From Paenibacillus oralis (lineage in GTDB: Bacteria > Bacillota > Bacilli > Paenibacillales > Paenibacillaceae): a stretch of DNA of 64,000 nt. The translations under genes were made by a program, and so were the position numbers. Under the pieces are notes generated by a model. The model saw only the letters and a list, made by a program, of their open reading frames with translations. It searched no databases and was not told the DNA's origin. Below are positions 17,669-26,649 of this stretch, piece after piece; position 1 is the first letter of the stretch, and each line of letters starts with the position of its first letter. Location: NCBI RefSeq assembly GCF_003863965.1, contig NZ_RRCN01000001.1:6569071-6633070 (forward strand). The letters are read 5' to 3'.

Positions 17669-18265
17669 CTACCATTCAAGGCGGATCAGCTCCAGGCGAA
17701 GCTTGCGGAGTTTTTCCTTGCAGGCTTCCGAGGCGGCTTCGTCGCCGTTTTGCAGCGCTTCATACAGTCTGTCGAGTTCGGCGTCCAGCTCCTGCTGCAA
17801 ATCGGCCAGCTGCCGCTCCGCTTTGTCGGAAGCGAACATTTCGGCAAGCTGCTCCGTGTTCAAAGTCGGGCCTTTTTGAAAAATGACCCGGTGCTCCATC
17901 CCGGAGATTTCCACTAATCGGATGACTTCGCCGAACAAAATATTTTCGATCACAATTTGCCTGTCCTTGAACCGTTTGACCACGGCGTGACCGCGCAGCT
18001 CGCCGATCAGTTTCTCCAGCCATTCGGCCAGCTTGGCGTCACGGATCACGTAATCGCCAACCAGCTTGTATCCTTTGGCGAGACGTTGAAACTTCAGCTT
18101 CGTCAGCTTGCGTCCGGTGCGGACGGAAATGATGAATACGGATTCGTTTTCGCTCCAATATAAAGAATACCCGTCTTGGATCAAATCGCGGATCAATTGT
18201 TGAATGTGCCGGCGGTCAAATCGGAGTTCCAGATTACAATACTCAACCTCATAGCTTTTATTCAC
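17669..18265 (-). CDS. conserved hypothetical protein
   Basis: Not recognised. A 198-aa soluble protein with no signal peptide. The N-terminal half is mixed alpha/beta (ELRFDRRHIQQLIRDLIQDGYSLYWSENESVFIISV). The C-terminal ~60 residues are a charged helix, probably a coiled coil (ADLQQELDAELDRLYEALQNGDEA). Codon use fits its neighbours, and a terminator follows, so the gene seems genuine. Confidence 0.7.
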   Translation of the reverse strand: MNKSYEVEYCNLELRFDRRHIQQLIRDLIQDGYSLYWSENESVFIISVRTGRKLTKLKFQRLAKGYKLVGDYVIRDAKLAEWLEKLIGELRGHAVVKRFKDRQIVIENILFGEVIRLVEISGMEHRVIFQKGPTLNTEQLAEMFASDKAERQLADLQQELDAELDRLYEALQNGDEAASEACKEKLRKLRLELIRLEW

Positions 18266-18280
18266 GGCACTCCCTCCTCA

Positions 18281-18392
18281 AAGTTTTTGTGAGTGTTACT
18301 TCTTGGTTGCGCTTCGTACAAAAACTCCCTTCGAAAGCATACGCTAAGTTTTTGTGAGCGTTACTTCTTGGTTGCGCTTCGAACAAAAACTC
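18281..18392. repeat. tandem pair of 47-bp hairpin-ended repeats
   Basis: Copies at 18281-18327 and 18346-18392 differ at only a few positions. Each starts AAGTTTTTGT and ends ACAAAAACTC, so each can fold into a hairpin around TTACTTCTTGGTTGCGCTTCG. They lie in the 303-base gap before yktB. No gene is seen in the rest of the gap. Confidence 0.8.
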
Positions 18393-18568
18393 GCTGCGGC
18401 TTACCTTATCTTATACTCCATCTTATGTAACGGAACTTGGTTTATTGATTATTTTTACCCGTTTCGGGCCCCGGTTGACGCATCCTTGGGGGTGGTATGT
18501 TATACTGATGGCAGGCAAAAAACACCATAATGTATTTCTGATTTGATAAAGCTGGAGGTATCAAGCAC

Positions 18569-19192
18569 ATGACATTTCCCGGTTTTGCGCAGCAGGATTT
18601 TCAAGCGTTGACCGTTCCGGGACTAGAGCCCCGGATGGAAGCGATTATTAACCGGATCAGACCGAAGCTGGAAACGCTCGGAGCGGAGCTTGCGCCATAC
18701 TTGTCCGCACTTTGCGGAGAAGAGATGCACCCGCATGTCGCCAAGCACGCCCGGCGCACGGTCAATCCGCCAAACGATACATGGGTGGCCTGGGCCGCGA
18801 GCAAACGAGGTTATAAAGCGCTGCCTCATTTTCAAGTCGGCATGTTCTCCACCCACTTGTTCATCATTTTTGCCATCATCTACGAAAGCCCAAACAAGTT
18901 AGTGTTCGCCAATTACCTGGACAAGCATGCGGCACAGGTGAAAAAAACGATTCCGGGCGGCTTCTACTGGTCGCTCGATCACATGGATCCCGGCGGCACG
19001 CCGCATCAGGAGGCGGACAGCAAGCTGCTTAAGCAATGGGCCGGACAGTTGAAAAAGGTGAAAAAAGCCGAGATCATGTGCGGACTGCGCCTGGAACAGG
19101 ACAACCCTCTGCTTGGGGACGGGAGCAAGCTGGTCCAAACGATCGAAGAAACGTTCCAGACGCTGCTTCCGCTCTACAAAAACGCATTTTGA
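18569..19192 (+). CDS. yktB: YktB family protein (DUF1054, UPF0637)
   Basis: A 207-aa cytoplasmic protein matching the YktB family: FPGFAQQDFQALTVPGLEPRM near the start and KHARRTVNPPNDTWVAWAASKRGYK in the middle. The molecular function is not established. TGGAGG lies upstream of ATG 18569. It is convergent with the MFS gene, with only 35 bases between stops. Confidence 0.87.
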   Translation: MTFPGFAQQDFQALTVPGLEPRMEAIINRIRPKLETLGAELAPYLSALCGEEMHPHVAKHARRTVNPPNDTWVAWAASKRGYKALPHFQVGMFSTHLFIIFAIIYESPNKLVFANYLDKHAAQVKKTIPGGFYWSLDHMDPGGTPHQEADSKLLKQWAGQLKKVKKAEIMCGLRLEQDNPLLGDGSKLVQTIEETFQTLLPLYKNAF

Positions 19193-19217
19193 AACGGCCG
19201 CCGGTGAACGATGGCCA

Positions 19218-19246
19218 GCCTTCGGGGTTACCCCCGGAGGCTTTTT
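19218..19246 (+). terminator. terminator of yktB, overlapping the MFS 3' end
   Basis: GCCTTCGGGG and CCCCGGAGGC arms with loop TTAC and a plus-strand TTTTT. The hairpin spans the stop codon of the convergent MFS gene. Confidence 0.7.
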
Positions 19247-20490
19247 GTGTTTCTGGCGATTCCGATATGGAGAAAAAACAGCAAGGCCATCACCGCCGAG
19301 CTGGCGAGAAATGGAGCGGAGGGTCCCAAAACATCCCACATTTTGCCCGATATGATTGGCCCCACAACCATTCCGGAGCCTTGTATCGTGAGAAACAGCC
19401 CCCATACTGTGCCTCTCTCCCCTTCCGGCAGCAAATGCGAGAGCATTGTATCCCAGGTCGGAAGAATGAAGGCGTAGCTTGCCCCGATCAACATGACGAG
19501 CAACCATACCAGGGATACGGATTTCGTTACCGCGAAAATGCCAACCGATACGGCCGCAAGAGCAAATCCGACGTGCAAAAACCAACGTGTCCCAAAGCGG
19601 TCCACCAGCTTCCCGATCGGGATCAGCCCCGCCACCGTGATGCCCCCGCCGACCACCAGCATGGCGCTGAACGTTTCCGGCGTCAAACCGAGCTCGGACC
19701 GAACATATAACGTAATGACGGGCGTCAGCAGCCCCACGGCAAAAGACTGCAGAAACAGCGCCGGATAAAGCAGCGGGCTGACATGCAAATTGCTCCTGAC
19801 CTCACGGAGCGTCGCGCGAATATGGCGCCACAACCCTCCCTGCCACAGCGTCTTGCCAAAGGTCCCGGGACCGGCTTCCCCCGGTTTGCCCCCGGGTGTT
19901 TTGCCGGTTTTTCCGGGAAGAAACAGCGATACGATCACCACCAGCGCGACGCAGGCCAATAGGAACCAAAACACGGGACGATAGGAACCGTCCACGAAAA
20001 AATTGATCAGCACCGGACCCAATCCGGTTCCGCCCAGGCTGGAAATTTGCATAACCCCCATCGCCGTGGCAAAGTTTTTGTTTTCTTCCGTCACCGCCGT
20101 AATGCCCATCATAACGCACGGCCGCAGCGGCGCCGTCCCGATTCCCAGCAGCGTGCAGCCGAGCACGAGAAATCCCATCGTCTGCAGAAAAGCGATCATC
20201 GCCACCGCCCCGAGCGTAAGGCAAAGGCCAAGCGTCATCGTCACGCGAAAGCCGATCCGTTCGATCAGCCAGCCCGACGGGCTGCGAAACACATTGTCTC
20301 CGATATATTGGAGCGAAAAAGACAAACCGATCGCAAAGGCGCTGAGCTTCAGCACATCCCCCATATACACGGGCAGTACCGCAACGATCAGCGCACCCTT
20401 CACGAATTCTACCAAAAACATAATGATCCAAAGGCAGGCGAACGTAGGATTAAGCAGTTTTTTGCGCGCGATTCCTGAAGTTAATTCCAT
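19228..20490 (-). CDS. major facilitator superfamily transporter
   Basis: A 420-aa membrane protein with about 12 hydrophobic segments split by a cytoplasmic loop near residues 195-235 that is rich in Gly and Lys (PGKTGKTPGGKPGEAGPG). The MFS loop 2-3 motif appears as GWLIERIGFR, and the second-half counterpart as GKLVDRFGTR. The substrate cannot be read from the sequence; drug or metabolite efflux is typical of this subfamily. ATG 20490. Confidence 0.87.
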   Translation of the reverse strand: MELTSGIARKKLLNPTFACLWIIMFLVEFVKGALIVAVLPVYMGDVLKLSAFAIGLSFSLQYIGDNVFRSPSGWLIERIGFRVTMTLGLCLTLGAVAMIAFLQTMGFLVLGCTLLGIGTAPLRPCVMMGITAVTEENKNFATAMGVMQISSLGGTGLGPVLINFFVDGSYRPVFWFLLACVALVVIVSLFLPGKTGKTPGGKPGEAGPGTFGKTLWQGGLWRHIRATLREVRSNLHVSPLLYPALFLQSFAVGLLTPVITLYVRSELGLTPETFSAMLVVGGGITVAGLIPIGKLVDRFGTRWFLHVGFALAAVSVGIFAVTKSVSLVWLLVMLIGASYAFILPTWDTMLSHLLPEGERGTVWGLFLTIQGSGMVVGPIISGKMWDVLGPSAPFLASSAVMALLFFLHIGIARNTKSLRG

Positions 20491-20678
20491 GGCAAAAATC
20501 CCCTCCGCGATTTCTCCAAATATGATTTCTCCGTTTTAGTTTGTCCCTTTTGGGGAGCGTTCTAACCCGATGTCACCCTATTTCCCTATCCCTCGCCAAT
20601 GTTCACTTGCATTCCGAACCGTTTTTGTTATACTCAAGCTTGTTTACATTTTATCGATGAAAGGCAGGGATGGCCCAT

Positions 20679-22154
20679 ATGGATCATCAAAGCACGCCGC
20701 TCTTTACCGCACTCAAAAAACACGCGGCCGGCAATCCCGTTCAATTTCACATTCCCGGGCATAAAAAGGGGCTCGGCACCGATAAAGAATTTCGCGAATT
20801 TATTGGCGACAACGCCTTGTCGATCGATTTGATCAACATCGCGCCGCTGGACGATCTTCATCAGCCGACCGGCGTGATCGAGGAAGCGCAAAAGCTCGCC
20901 GCCGATGCGTTTGGCGCGGACCATACGTTTTTTTCCGTTCAAGGCACGAGCGGTGCCATCATGACCATGATATTATCCGTTTGTTCGCCGGGCGAAAAAA
21001 TTATCGTTCCAAGAAACATCCACAAATCGGTTATGTCGGCGATTATTTTCGCCGGGGCCAAGCCGGTCTTCGTATCGCCGTCCCAGGATTTCAATCTCGG
21101 CATCGATCATGGCATTACGACGTCCTCGGTGCGCCGCGCTTTGCAGCGTCATCCCGACGCCAAAGCGGTTGTGGTCATTAATCCGACGTATTTCGGCGTA
21201 TGCGCCAACCTGAAAGAAATCGTCGACCTTGCCCACAGCTTTCATGTCCCCGTGCTTGTGGACGAGGCGCACGGCGTGCACATCCATTTTCACGAGAAGC
21301 TGCCGATGTCGGCCATGCAGGCCGGTGCGGATATGGCGGCGACAAGCGTTCACAAGCTCGGCGGTTCCATGACGCAGAGCTCGATTCTAAACGTTAACAC
21401 GAAAAACGGTTATGTAAATCCGCAGCGCGTTCAAACGATCATCAGTATGCTGACAACGACGTCAACATCCTATTTGCTGCTGGCTTCCCTGGATACCGCC
21501 CGGAGAAATCTGGCGCTCTATGGCCGCGAACTGGCCGAGCAATCGATGGAGCTGGCGCAATACGTCCGTGAAGCGGTTAACCAAATCGAAGGGCTATACT
21601 GTTTTGGGCGGGAAATTTTAGGCAGTGAAGCGGCCTACGACCATGACCCGACCAAAATTACGATCCATGTCCGACATTTGGGCATCACCGGCTACGAGAC
21701 GGAAAATTGGCTGCGCGAGCATTATAATATCGAGGTTGAGCTCAGCGATATGTATAATATCCTCTGTCTGATTACACCGGGGGATACGCGGGAAACCGCC
21801 GACATTTTGCTGACTGCGCTGCGTGAGCTGTCCGGCATTTACTACAAAGAAGGCAATGCAAACGAGCTTATCGTTAAAGTGCCGGAAATCCCGCAGCTAT
21901 CCCTGATTCCGCGGGACGCCTTTTACGCCGATACCGAAGTGATACCGTTCAAGGAATCGGCCGGCCGGATCATTGCCGAGTTTATTTATGTATATCCGCC
22001 AGGTATTCCGATTTTGCTCCCCGGCGAAGTCATCTCCCAGGATAATATCGACTATATCGTCGATCATGTGGAGGTCGGATTGCCGGTGAAAGGACCGGAA
22101 GACCGGAAGATCGAAAACGTAAAGGTTATTGTGGAGGCGGATCCGATCTTCTGA
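20679..22154 (+). CDS. speA: arginine decarboxylase (Orn/Lys/Arg decarboxylase family, SpeA type)
   Basis: A PLP-dependent decarboxylase initiating polyamine synthesis from arginine to agmatine. It closely resembles B. subtilis SpeA: QFHIPGHKKG, FGADHTFFSVQGTSG, LVDEAHGVHIHFHE, and the PLP lysine in TSVHKLGGS (about K226). Length is about 491 aa. I prefer ATG 20679 because AAAGGCAGGG touches the upstream ATG at 20670. Arginine rather than lysine or ornithine specificity is inferred from the SpeA resemblance. No speB or speE nearby. Confidence 0.88.
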   Translation: MDHQSTPLFTALKKHAAGNPVQFHIPGHKKGLGTDKEFREFIGDNALSIDLINIAPLDDLHQPTGVIEEAQKLAADAFGADHTFFSVQGTSGAIMTMILSVCSPGEKIIVPRNIHKSVMSAIIFAGAKPVFVSPSQDFNLGIDHGITTSSVRRALQRHPDAKAVVVINPTYFGVCANLKEIVDLAHSFHVPVLVDEAHGVHIHFHEKLPMSAMQAGADMAATSVHKLGGSMTQSSILNVNTKNGYVNPQRVQTIISMLTTTSTSYLLLASLDTARRNLALYGRELAEQSMELAQYVREAVNQIEGLYCFGREILGSEAAYDHDPTKITIHVRHLGITGYETENWLREHYNIEVELSDMYNILCLITPGDTRETADILLTALRELSGIYYKEGNANELIVKVPEIPQLSLIPRDAFYADTEVIPFKESAGRIIAEFIYVYPPGIPILLPGEVISQDNIDYIVDHVEVGLPVKGPEDRKIENVKVIVEADPIF

Positions 22155-22171
22155 TCGGAGTTTATGCCGCA

Positions 22172-22213
22172 ACAATCAAAGCTCCCCGGAAAATCCGGGG
22201 AGCTTTGATTGTT
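22172..22213. terminator. bidirectional terminator between speA and the DUF1292 gene
   Basis: ACAATCAAAGCTCCCCGG and CCGGGGAGCTTTGATTGT form a long near-perfect stem with loop AAAAT. It lies between convergent genes. Confidence 0.85.
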
Positions 22214-22225
22214 TGCAAACCGTTA

Positions 22226-22549
22226 TTAAGCTTCATCAAGCTGGGAGACAAGTTCGTTATATGCTTCCTCCACTTGCTTCCATTCTTCTTCGTCTTCGAT
22301 ATTGTAAAGCACCATTTCTTCGTTTTCTTCTTCCATGCGGAGAATGATGCCGTCCGCTCCCGGATTGTTCCGTTCCAACAGAAGTGCGTACAATTTTTCG
22401 CCTACGTCAAACGTTTCGACGAGAACCATTTCTACGTCGTTGCCCTGTTCGTCCGTCAGCGTCAACACAAACTCTTCGTGCTCATGATCGTGATCATGGT
22501 CATGTCCACATCCGCACGCTTCGCCGTGTTCGTGATTGTGGTCGCTCAT
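22226..22549 (-). CDS. DUF1292 protein (YrzB-like) with His-rich N-terminus
   Basis: A 107-aa acidic protein of unknown function. Residues 3-25 are packed with His, Cys, Asp and Glu (HNHEHGEACGCGHDHDHDHE), which could bind metal. The DUF1292 core follows (FVLTLTDEQGNDVEMVLVETF ... EENEEMVLYNIEDEEEW). In B. subtilis yrzB lies with ruvX (yrrK) and yrzL; here it is alone. ATG 22549. Confidence 0.82.
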   Translation of the reverse strand: MSDHNHEHGEACGCGHDHDHDHEHEEFVLTLTDEQGNDVEMVLVETFDVGEKLYALLLERNNPGADGIILRMEEENEEMVLYNIEDEEEWKQVEEAYNELVSQLDEA

Positions 22550-22660
22550 TGAATTACCTCGCTTTAATGGTTTTAATAGTGTTGCCTTATCCCCCGTATC
22601 GTAACATTTTCGGAAGGACAGGTCAATTTTCCCAGCCTTGCAATGTAGATTATTCTGCTC

Positions 22661-23221
22661 CTATTCCAGGACTTTGATTCCTTTCTCCGATACCAGCACA
22701 AAATCCGTTCCTCCGGCCGGTTTCATATAAAATCCGACAGTGTACTGCCCGGTTGCTTTGAAGTCATACGTGTAGTCTTTGGTGCGGAACCAGAAATTAT
22801 CCCGCTGCTCCTTGATTTCATCGGTTTGGATCTCCTTGACGGTACCGTCTGGCGCCGTAATCGAGACGCGGACCGCCGAAATATTCGTCTTCAAATTATC
22901 GATTTGCGAAAACACGTAAAATTTAAGCTTGCCCGTCTTTTTGATATCCCCAAACACTCCGTCATCCGTAAACAAAAACATATGAACGTTTGGTTTATAG
23001 TAGTTCACCGTTTTCGTTCCGTCGTTATATTCGGCCAAGCCCTCGAGATTTCGCAAAGGAACGTAGGTTTTTCCGTCAACAATATATCCGCCGTCTTCCA
23101 GTTCGCGTCCGTTCAGCAGCAGTTTCACTTTCTGACTGGTCGCGTCGGCAAACAGCATGGAACCTCCCATCAGAGAGAAAGCTATGACAAGGAAAGCAAC
23201 TCTTCTCCATTTCAATTTCAT
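22661..23221 (-). CDS. secreted protein with copper-amine-oxidase-type stalk domain
   Basis: A 186-aa exported protein. The N-terminus MKLKWRRVAFLVIAFSLMGG is a signal peptide, with probable cleavage after LFADA. VKLLLNGRELEDGGYIVDGKTYVPLRNL resembles the Cu_amine_oxidN1 stalk motif common in Paenibacillus surface proteins. The rest looks like a beta-sandwich (VRVSITAPDGTVKEIQ). Role unknown. Confidence 0.75.
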   Translation of the reverse strand: MKLKWRRVAFLVIAFSLMGGSMLFADATSQKVKLLLNGRELEDGGYIVDGKTYVPLRNLEGLAEYNDGTKTVNYYKPNVHMFLFTDDGVFGDIKKTGKLKFYVFSQIDNLKTNISAVRVSITAPDGTVKEIQTDEIKEQRDNFWFRTKDYTYDFKATGQYTVGFYMKPAGGTDFVLVSEKGIKVLE

Positions 23222-23423
23222 TGTATGAACCCTCCATTTGATTCATGTTGATATAAATTTATACTCCGCCTGTACGGGCAAGTTGCGGTGTTACCGGTAA
23301 AAGCCGGATATTTTTTCCGTCCTGTCCGCCTGCTTCGCTTCGGTCCCGGCTCCGGGGCTTTCGATTTGAAGAGAATTGGAGTACATTAAAGGGAAGGATG
23401 CAACTTTCACAAGGGGGATATTT

Positions 23424-24161
23424 ATGACACTTCGTCTGCAGATGCTTGGCACGGGCGGGGCATTCGCCAAAAAGTACTTTAACAACAACGGTCTCCTCTA
23501 TGCGGAGGACTATACGCTGCTGATCGACTGCGGCATTACCGCACCACTCGCCCTGCATACGCTTGGCAAACCGCTGGATGAAATCGACGCGATTCTCATC
23601 ACGCATATCCATGGCGACCATGTTGGAGGTCTCGAAGAATTCGCCTTTCGCATGAAATACGGTTTCGGGAAGAAACCGGTTCTCTACATCGCCGACAAGT
23701 TGGTACGCCCGTTATGGGAAAACACGTTAAAAGGCGGACTTAGCCAGGATGGGATTATCGACTCGCTTGACGACGCCTTTGAGGTCCGACTCCTCACGGA
23801 AGGACAAATCGAGCGAGTGTCGCCGGGCCTTTCGGTGGAAATTATCCAGACGCCGCATATTCCGGGTAGAGCAAGCTATTCGCTTTATTTTAACGGCGAG
23901 ATTTTTTACAGTGCGGATAAAACATTTCAGCCGGAGCTGCTGACCCGGCTCGTAAGGGAAAGAAACTGCCGGAAAATTTTGCACGAGGTCCAGCTTACCG
24001 GCCCGGGCGAAGTACATACAACACTTCAGGAGCTGCTCTCCTTGCCGCCGGAGATTCAAACCAAAATTTTGCTGATGCATTATGGAGACGAAATGGAGTC
24101 GTTTATCGGGAAAACCGGGGAGATGGATTTTCTGCGCCAGCACGAAATTTATACGCTTTAG
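23424..24161 (+). CDS. MBL-fold metallohydrolase
   Basis: A 245-aa metallo-beta-lactamase fold protein. The metal motif is THIHGDHVGG, with downstream ligand candidates in TPHIPGRASY, YSADKTF and LMHYGDE. The N-terminus LQMLGTGGAFAKKYFNNNGLL resembles the RNase Z / arylsulfatase-like group. ATG 23424 follows AAGGGGG; the frame is open upstream. Substrate unknown. Confidence 0.85.
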   Translation: MTLRLQMLGTGGAFAKKYFNNNGLLYAEDYTLLIDCGITAPLALHTLGKPLDEIDAILITHIHGDHVGGLEEFAFRMKYGFGKKPVLYIADKLVRPLWENTLKGGLSQDGIIDSLDDAFEVRLLTEGQIERVSPGLSVEIIQTPHIPGRASYSLYFNGEIFYSADKTFQPELLTRLVRERNCRKILHEVQLTGPGEVHTTLQELLSLPPEIQTKILLMHYGDEMESFIGKTGEMDFLRQHEIYTL

Positions 24162-24169
24162 AGGGTAAT

Positions 24170-24206
24170 AAAAAAACAACCTCCGGCTCTTCGGCCGGAG
24201 GTTTTC
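24170..24206. terminator. bidirectional terminator
   Basis: AACCTCCGGC and GCCGGAGGTT arms around TCTTCG, with A- and T-runs on either side. It lies between convergent genes. Confidence 0.8.
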
Positions 24207-24446
24207 CTATTCAAAGCTTGGCAGGTTGTCCAGGTTGTTCGACGGATCTCCGTCGGCGTCGCCGCGGATATACATTTCGCCGTCCCGGCCTTTAAATACG
24301 TTGACACCGGCGATGGCGCCGGCATTAACTTCCTGAAGCGCCTGCTCGTAATCGAGCACCCGCCCGCCCGACGTTTTAAACGCCTCCAGGTCACCGTCGC
24401 CGTTTTTGCGGACTGCGATAAACGTTTCTCTGGTATTCAGGGCCAT
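24207..24446 (-). CDS. DUF3892 small protein
   Basis: A 79-aa protein of unknown function that matches the DUF3892 pattern: ETFIAVRKNGDGDLEAFKTSGGRVLDYEQA, then GVNVFKGRDGEMYIRGDADGDPSNNLDNLPSF. AAGGAG lies upstream of ATG 24446 at rather long spacing. Confidence 0.8.
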   Translation of the reverse strand: MALNTRETFIAVRKNGDGDLEAFKTSGGRVLDYEQALQEVNAGAIAGVNVFKGRDGEMYIRGDADGDPSNNLDNLPSFE

Positions 24447-24505
24447 CTTATGATCACATCTCCTTATCAAGAAGTATGATTATAGATTGCCCCAAAACCC
24501 GAAAA

Positions 24506-24958
24506 CTATGACTTCAACGATTTGACCATACGCACATGCGGGATGCCGGCGTCATCAAACGGCTCGTCCGAAATCGTCTCGTAGCCCAGCCTCGCATAGA
24601 AGCCCTCGGCTTGGCACTGCGCATCAAGCACCGATTTCTCAAGTCCAAGCTCGCGCGCCAGTTCTTCCAGGGCGATCAGCAGTATTTTTCCGACGCCTTG
24701 CGAACGAAAGTGTTTGCGTACGGCAATCCGCTGCATTTTCGCCGAATTATCCTGATAGTAAGTAAGCCGTCCGGTGGCGGCGTATTCCCCGTTCAACTCG
24801 ATCAGCACATGATGAACATCAGGACCGATTTTGTCGTACTCGTCAATTTCCAAATCGATCGGCACCTGTTGCTCCTCCACAAACACTTCCTTGCGGATGT
24901 CCAGGCATTTCTCCAATTGTTCCTCTGTTTTGGCTTGTATAATCGTAGCGGCTGACAC
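24506..24958 (-). CDS. GNAT family N-acetyltransferase (YjcF-like)
   Basis: A 150-aa acetyltransferase. The acetyl-CoA-binding motif is MQRIAVRKHFRSQGVGKILL, and the C-terminus FYARLGYETISDEPFDDAGIPHVRM resembles B. subtilis YjcF. Substrate unknown. I prefer GTG 24958, preceded by GGGAGGGG; an in-frame ATG at 24991 would add 11 residues. Confidence 0.83.
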   Translation of the reverse strand: MSAATIIQAKTEEQLEKCLDIRKEVFVEEQQVPIDLEIDEYDKIGPDVHHVLIELNGEYAATGRLTYYQDNSAKMQRIAVRKHFRSQGVGKILLIALEELARELGLEKSVLDAQCQAEGFYARLGYETISDEPFDDAGIPHVRMVKSLKS

Positions 24959-25081
24959 CAGGCTTCCCCTCCCACGGTTTCTCTCGTTCATCTGTTATTT
25001 TGGATTGCATTATTATACAAAAAAATAGTTTTTATGTATAGTTCCGCAAATGGGACGAGGAATACTCCGGGCCTATGAAGC

Positions 25082-25315
25082 TTATTCCGTAGAGTACACA
25101 TCTTCCGTGATCGTCGGTGAGTATACTTCGTCCGAAACGGATGCGCCAAACGACCATGGCCAACCCTTCGCCTGCTTGTCCATCGTCGCCCGATCCGGTG
25201 CCAGGCTGCAGGCGCTAACCAGCGCAAGCAGGACGGCCGCAGCCAAAATGACCGCCCATCCGGCGCCTTTTTTCCGGTTCTGTCCTACCGGGGATTTATT
25301 GAAGTATCGCCGCAT
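25082..25315 (-). CDS. small putative lipoprotein
   Basis: A 77-aa protein. A basic start is followed by a hydrophobic helix WAVILAAAVLLALVSAC that ends in a lipobox (LVSAC), then a short polar tail. No known domain. ATG 25315 has AAAGG about ten bases upstream. The existence of the gene is inferred from the lipobox and ribosome site. Confidence 0.55.
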   Translation of the reverse strand: MRRYFNKSPVGQNRKKGAGWAVILAAAVLLALVSACSLAPDRATMDKQAKGWPWSFGASVSDEVYSPTITEDVYSTE

Positions 25316-25404
25316 CTGAAACATCCTTTCCTGGTAATAACCTTGCCAAAGCTGGCATATTCCAGTGTTGTCTCATGCCGCTCCGGATATACGCAAAAAA
25401 ACAT

Positions 25405-25433
25405 TTGACAGAGTCGTCTCAGCCTGTTATTAT
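25405..25433 (+). promoter_or_regulatory. sigma-A promoter of tRNA-Val
   Basis: TTGACA at 25405-25410, a 17-base spacer and TATTAT at 25428-25433, 23 bases before the tRNA. Confidence 0.8.
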
Positions 25434-25456
25434 AAATTTTGTCTTCACAATATTTT

Positions 25457-25529
25457 GATCTGCTAGCTCAGCTGGGAGAGCACCATCTTGACAGGGTGGG
25501 GGTCAGTGGTTCGAGCCCACTGCAGATCA
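25457..25529 (+). tRNA. tRNA-Val (anticodon GAC)
   Basis: Cloverleaf: acceptor GATCTGC pairs with GCAGATC; D arm GCTCAGCTGGGAGAGC; anticodon stem-loop CCATC-TTGACAG-GGTGG with GAC; T arm AGTGG-TTCGAGC-CCACT; discriminator A. CCA is not encoded. A terminator hairpin follows at 25537. Confidence 0.93.
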
Positions 25530-25536
25530 TAGAGAG

Positions 25537-25563
25537 AAAACCCTTGTATATCAAGGGTTTTCG
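25537..25563 (+). terminator. terminator after tRNA-Val
   Basis: AAAACCCTTG and CAAGGGTTTT arms with loop TATAT, then TCGG. Short, but well placed. Confidence 0.65.
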
Positions 25564-25578
25564 GCGTTTTAAAGGCTA

Positions 25579-25977
25579 TTATTCGCACTCAAATAAGCCT
25601 CCAAAACATGCATCTGGTGCCGAGAAAAACATTTCTCCGAATGCGTCCGCTGTCTCCTGCTGCATGTGCGGCGTGATGTGAGAATATCGGTCGAGCATCT
25701 TGATACTGGACCATCCCATTCTCTCCGCGATCCGCTTGCTGTTTTCCCGCATCTTCAGCAGCATCACCACATGAGTATGCCGGAGATCGTGGAACCGGAT
25801 TTTCTTCAGCGGCTCAATCTGCTCTCCATTTGCCCGGCGCTGCTCAATATCTGTATTCACCTTCTCAATGATTCTGTAGAACGATCGATTTAAGTTCCGC
25901 GGGAAAAGAGGCGTTCCAAGAGACGTACAGATCAGCAGACTGTTATCCTCGTATATGTCGCGGTCTTCATACCTCCA
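25579..25977 (-). pseudogene. truncated tyrosine-recombinase integrase (C-terminal half)
   Basis: The open frame carries the catalytic C-terminal box of phage/ICE integrases: KKIRFHDLRHTHVVMLL (HxLR plus H) and the nucleophile tyrosine in IKMLDRYSHIT. Translating past the first internal start gives LICTSLGTPLFPRNLNRSF upstream, typical of the same domain, until a stop near 25978 with no start codon. The N-terminal arm-binding and core domains are missing. Its position 50 bases after tRNA-Val fits an element that used this tRNA as its attachment site. Confidence 0.82.
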
Positions 25978-26229
25978 TTATTTTTGTAATAAGGCAGGAC
26001 ACTATCACTCCATCACCATTTCGTTGGATTAAACGAAATGGGTAAGGGGCATTACCAATTTTGTCATAGCAGCATTTCTAGAACTATGTAATTTTTTTAA
26101 AATTGCGAAAATCGCCACCACAACCATCTACCTCCTTAATAAATTCCCCTGAATATGCTCAAAATCTCGATAGCGCTAAGTATTAATTTTTGATAAAATA
26201 GCAACATAAAGTTTGAAGGAGCGGTATTA

Positions 26230-26526
26230 ATGGATAATGAGTTAAAGCAATTATTGCAATCAGTTGTCCGTGAAGAATTAAAGGCAGTTAATGAACATTT
26301 GGATCGGAATGACGAACAGTTCCAGGAAGTAAATCAGCATCTTAAATCAATGGATCAACGTCTTAGCCGTATTGAAGAAGATCAACACTTAATTAAAAGA
26401 GCTGTGCTAGATACTAATGAGCGGGTAATTAGAATGGAAGAAGTTCTGGAGAACCAGCACAGAATCATCGAGTTGCTATCTACGCGCTCCATACAGCAGG
26501 AAGCTGAACTGAAAAGAATCAAATAA
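26230..26526 (+). CDS. small coiled-coil protein, probable element cargo
   Basis: A 98-aa, highly charged, wholly helical protein (EELKAVNEHLDRNDEQFQEVNQHL ... RIEEDQHLIKRAVLDTNERV) with heptad patterning. No known function. Good AAGGAG site before ATG 26230. Its 3' third and terminator recur as a degenerate second copy at 27385-27546. It lies within the A+T-rich region after the integrase remnant. The 252-base gap upstream (25978-26229) shows no gene. Confidence 0.7.
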   Translation: MDNELKQLLQSVVREELKAVNEHLDRNDEQFQEVNQHLKSMDQRLSRIEEDQHLIKRAVLDTNERVIRMEEVLENQHRIIELLSTRSIQQEAELKRIK

Positions 26527-26527
26527 A

Positions 26528-26563
26528 CCGATTCGGTGCCTGCGCATCGGATTTTCTTTTTCT
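26528..26563 (+). terminator. terminator of the coiled-coil gene
   Basis: CCGAT and ATCGG arms followed by TTTTCTTTTT just after the stop. The same structure, slightly diverged, follows the second copy at 27385-27510. Confidence 0.55.
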
Positions 26564-26649
26564 ATATGGCATGAAAGACTGTTGACGTTCCGACTAAGTA
26601 AGATAACGGGGTTACTTTCTTGTTATTCTTAAAAGTCTTTTGAGCAATC

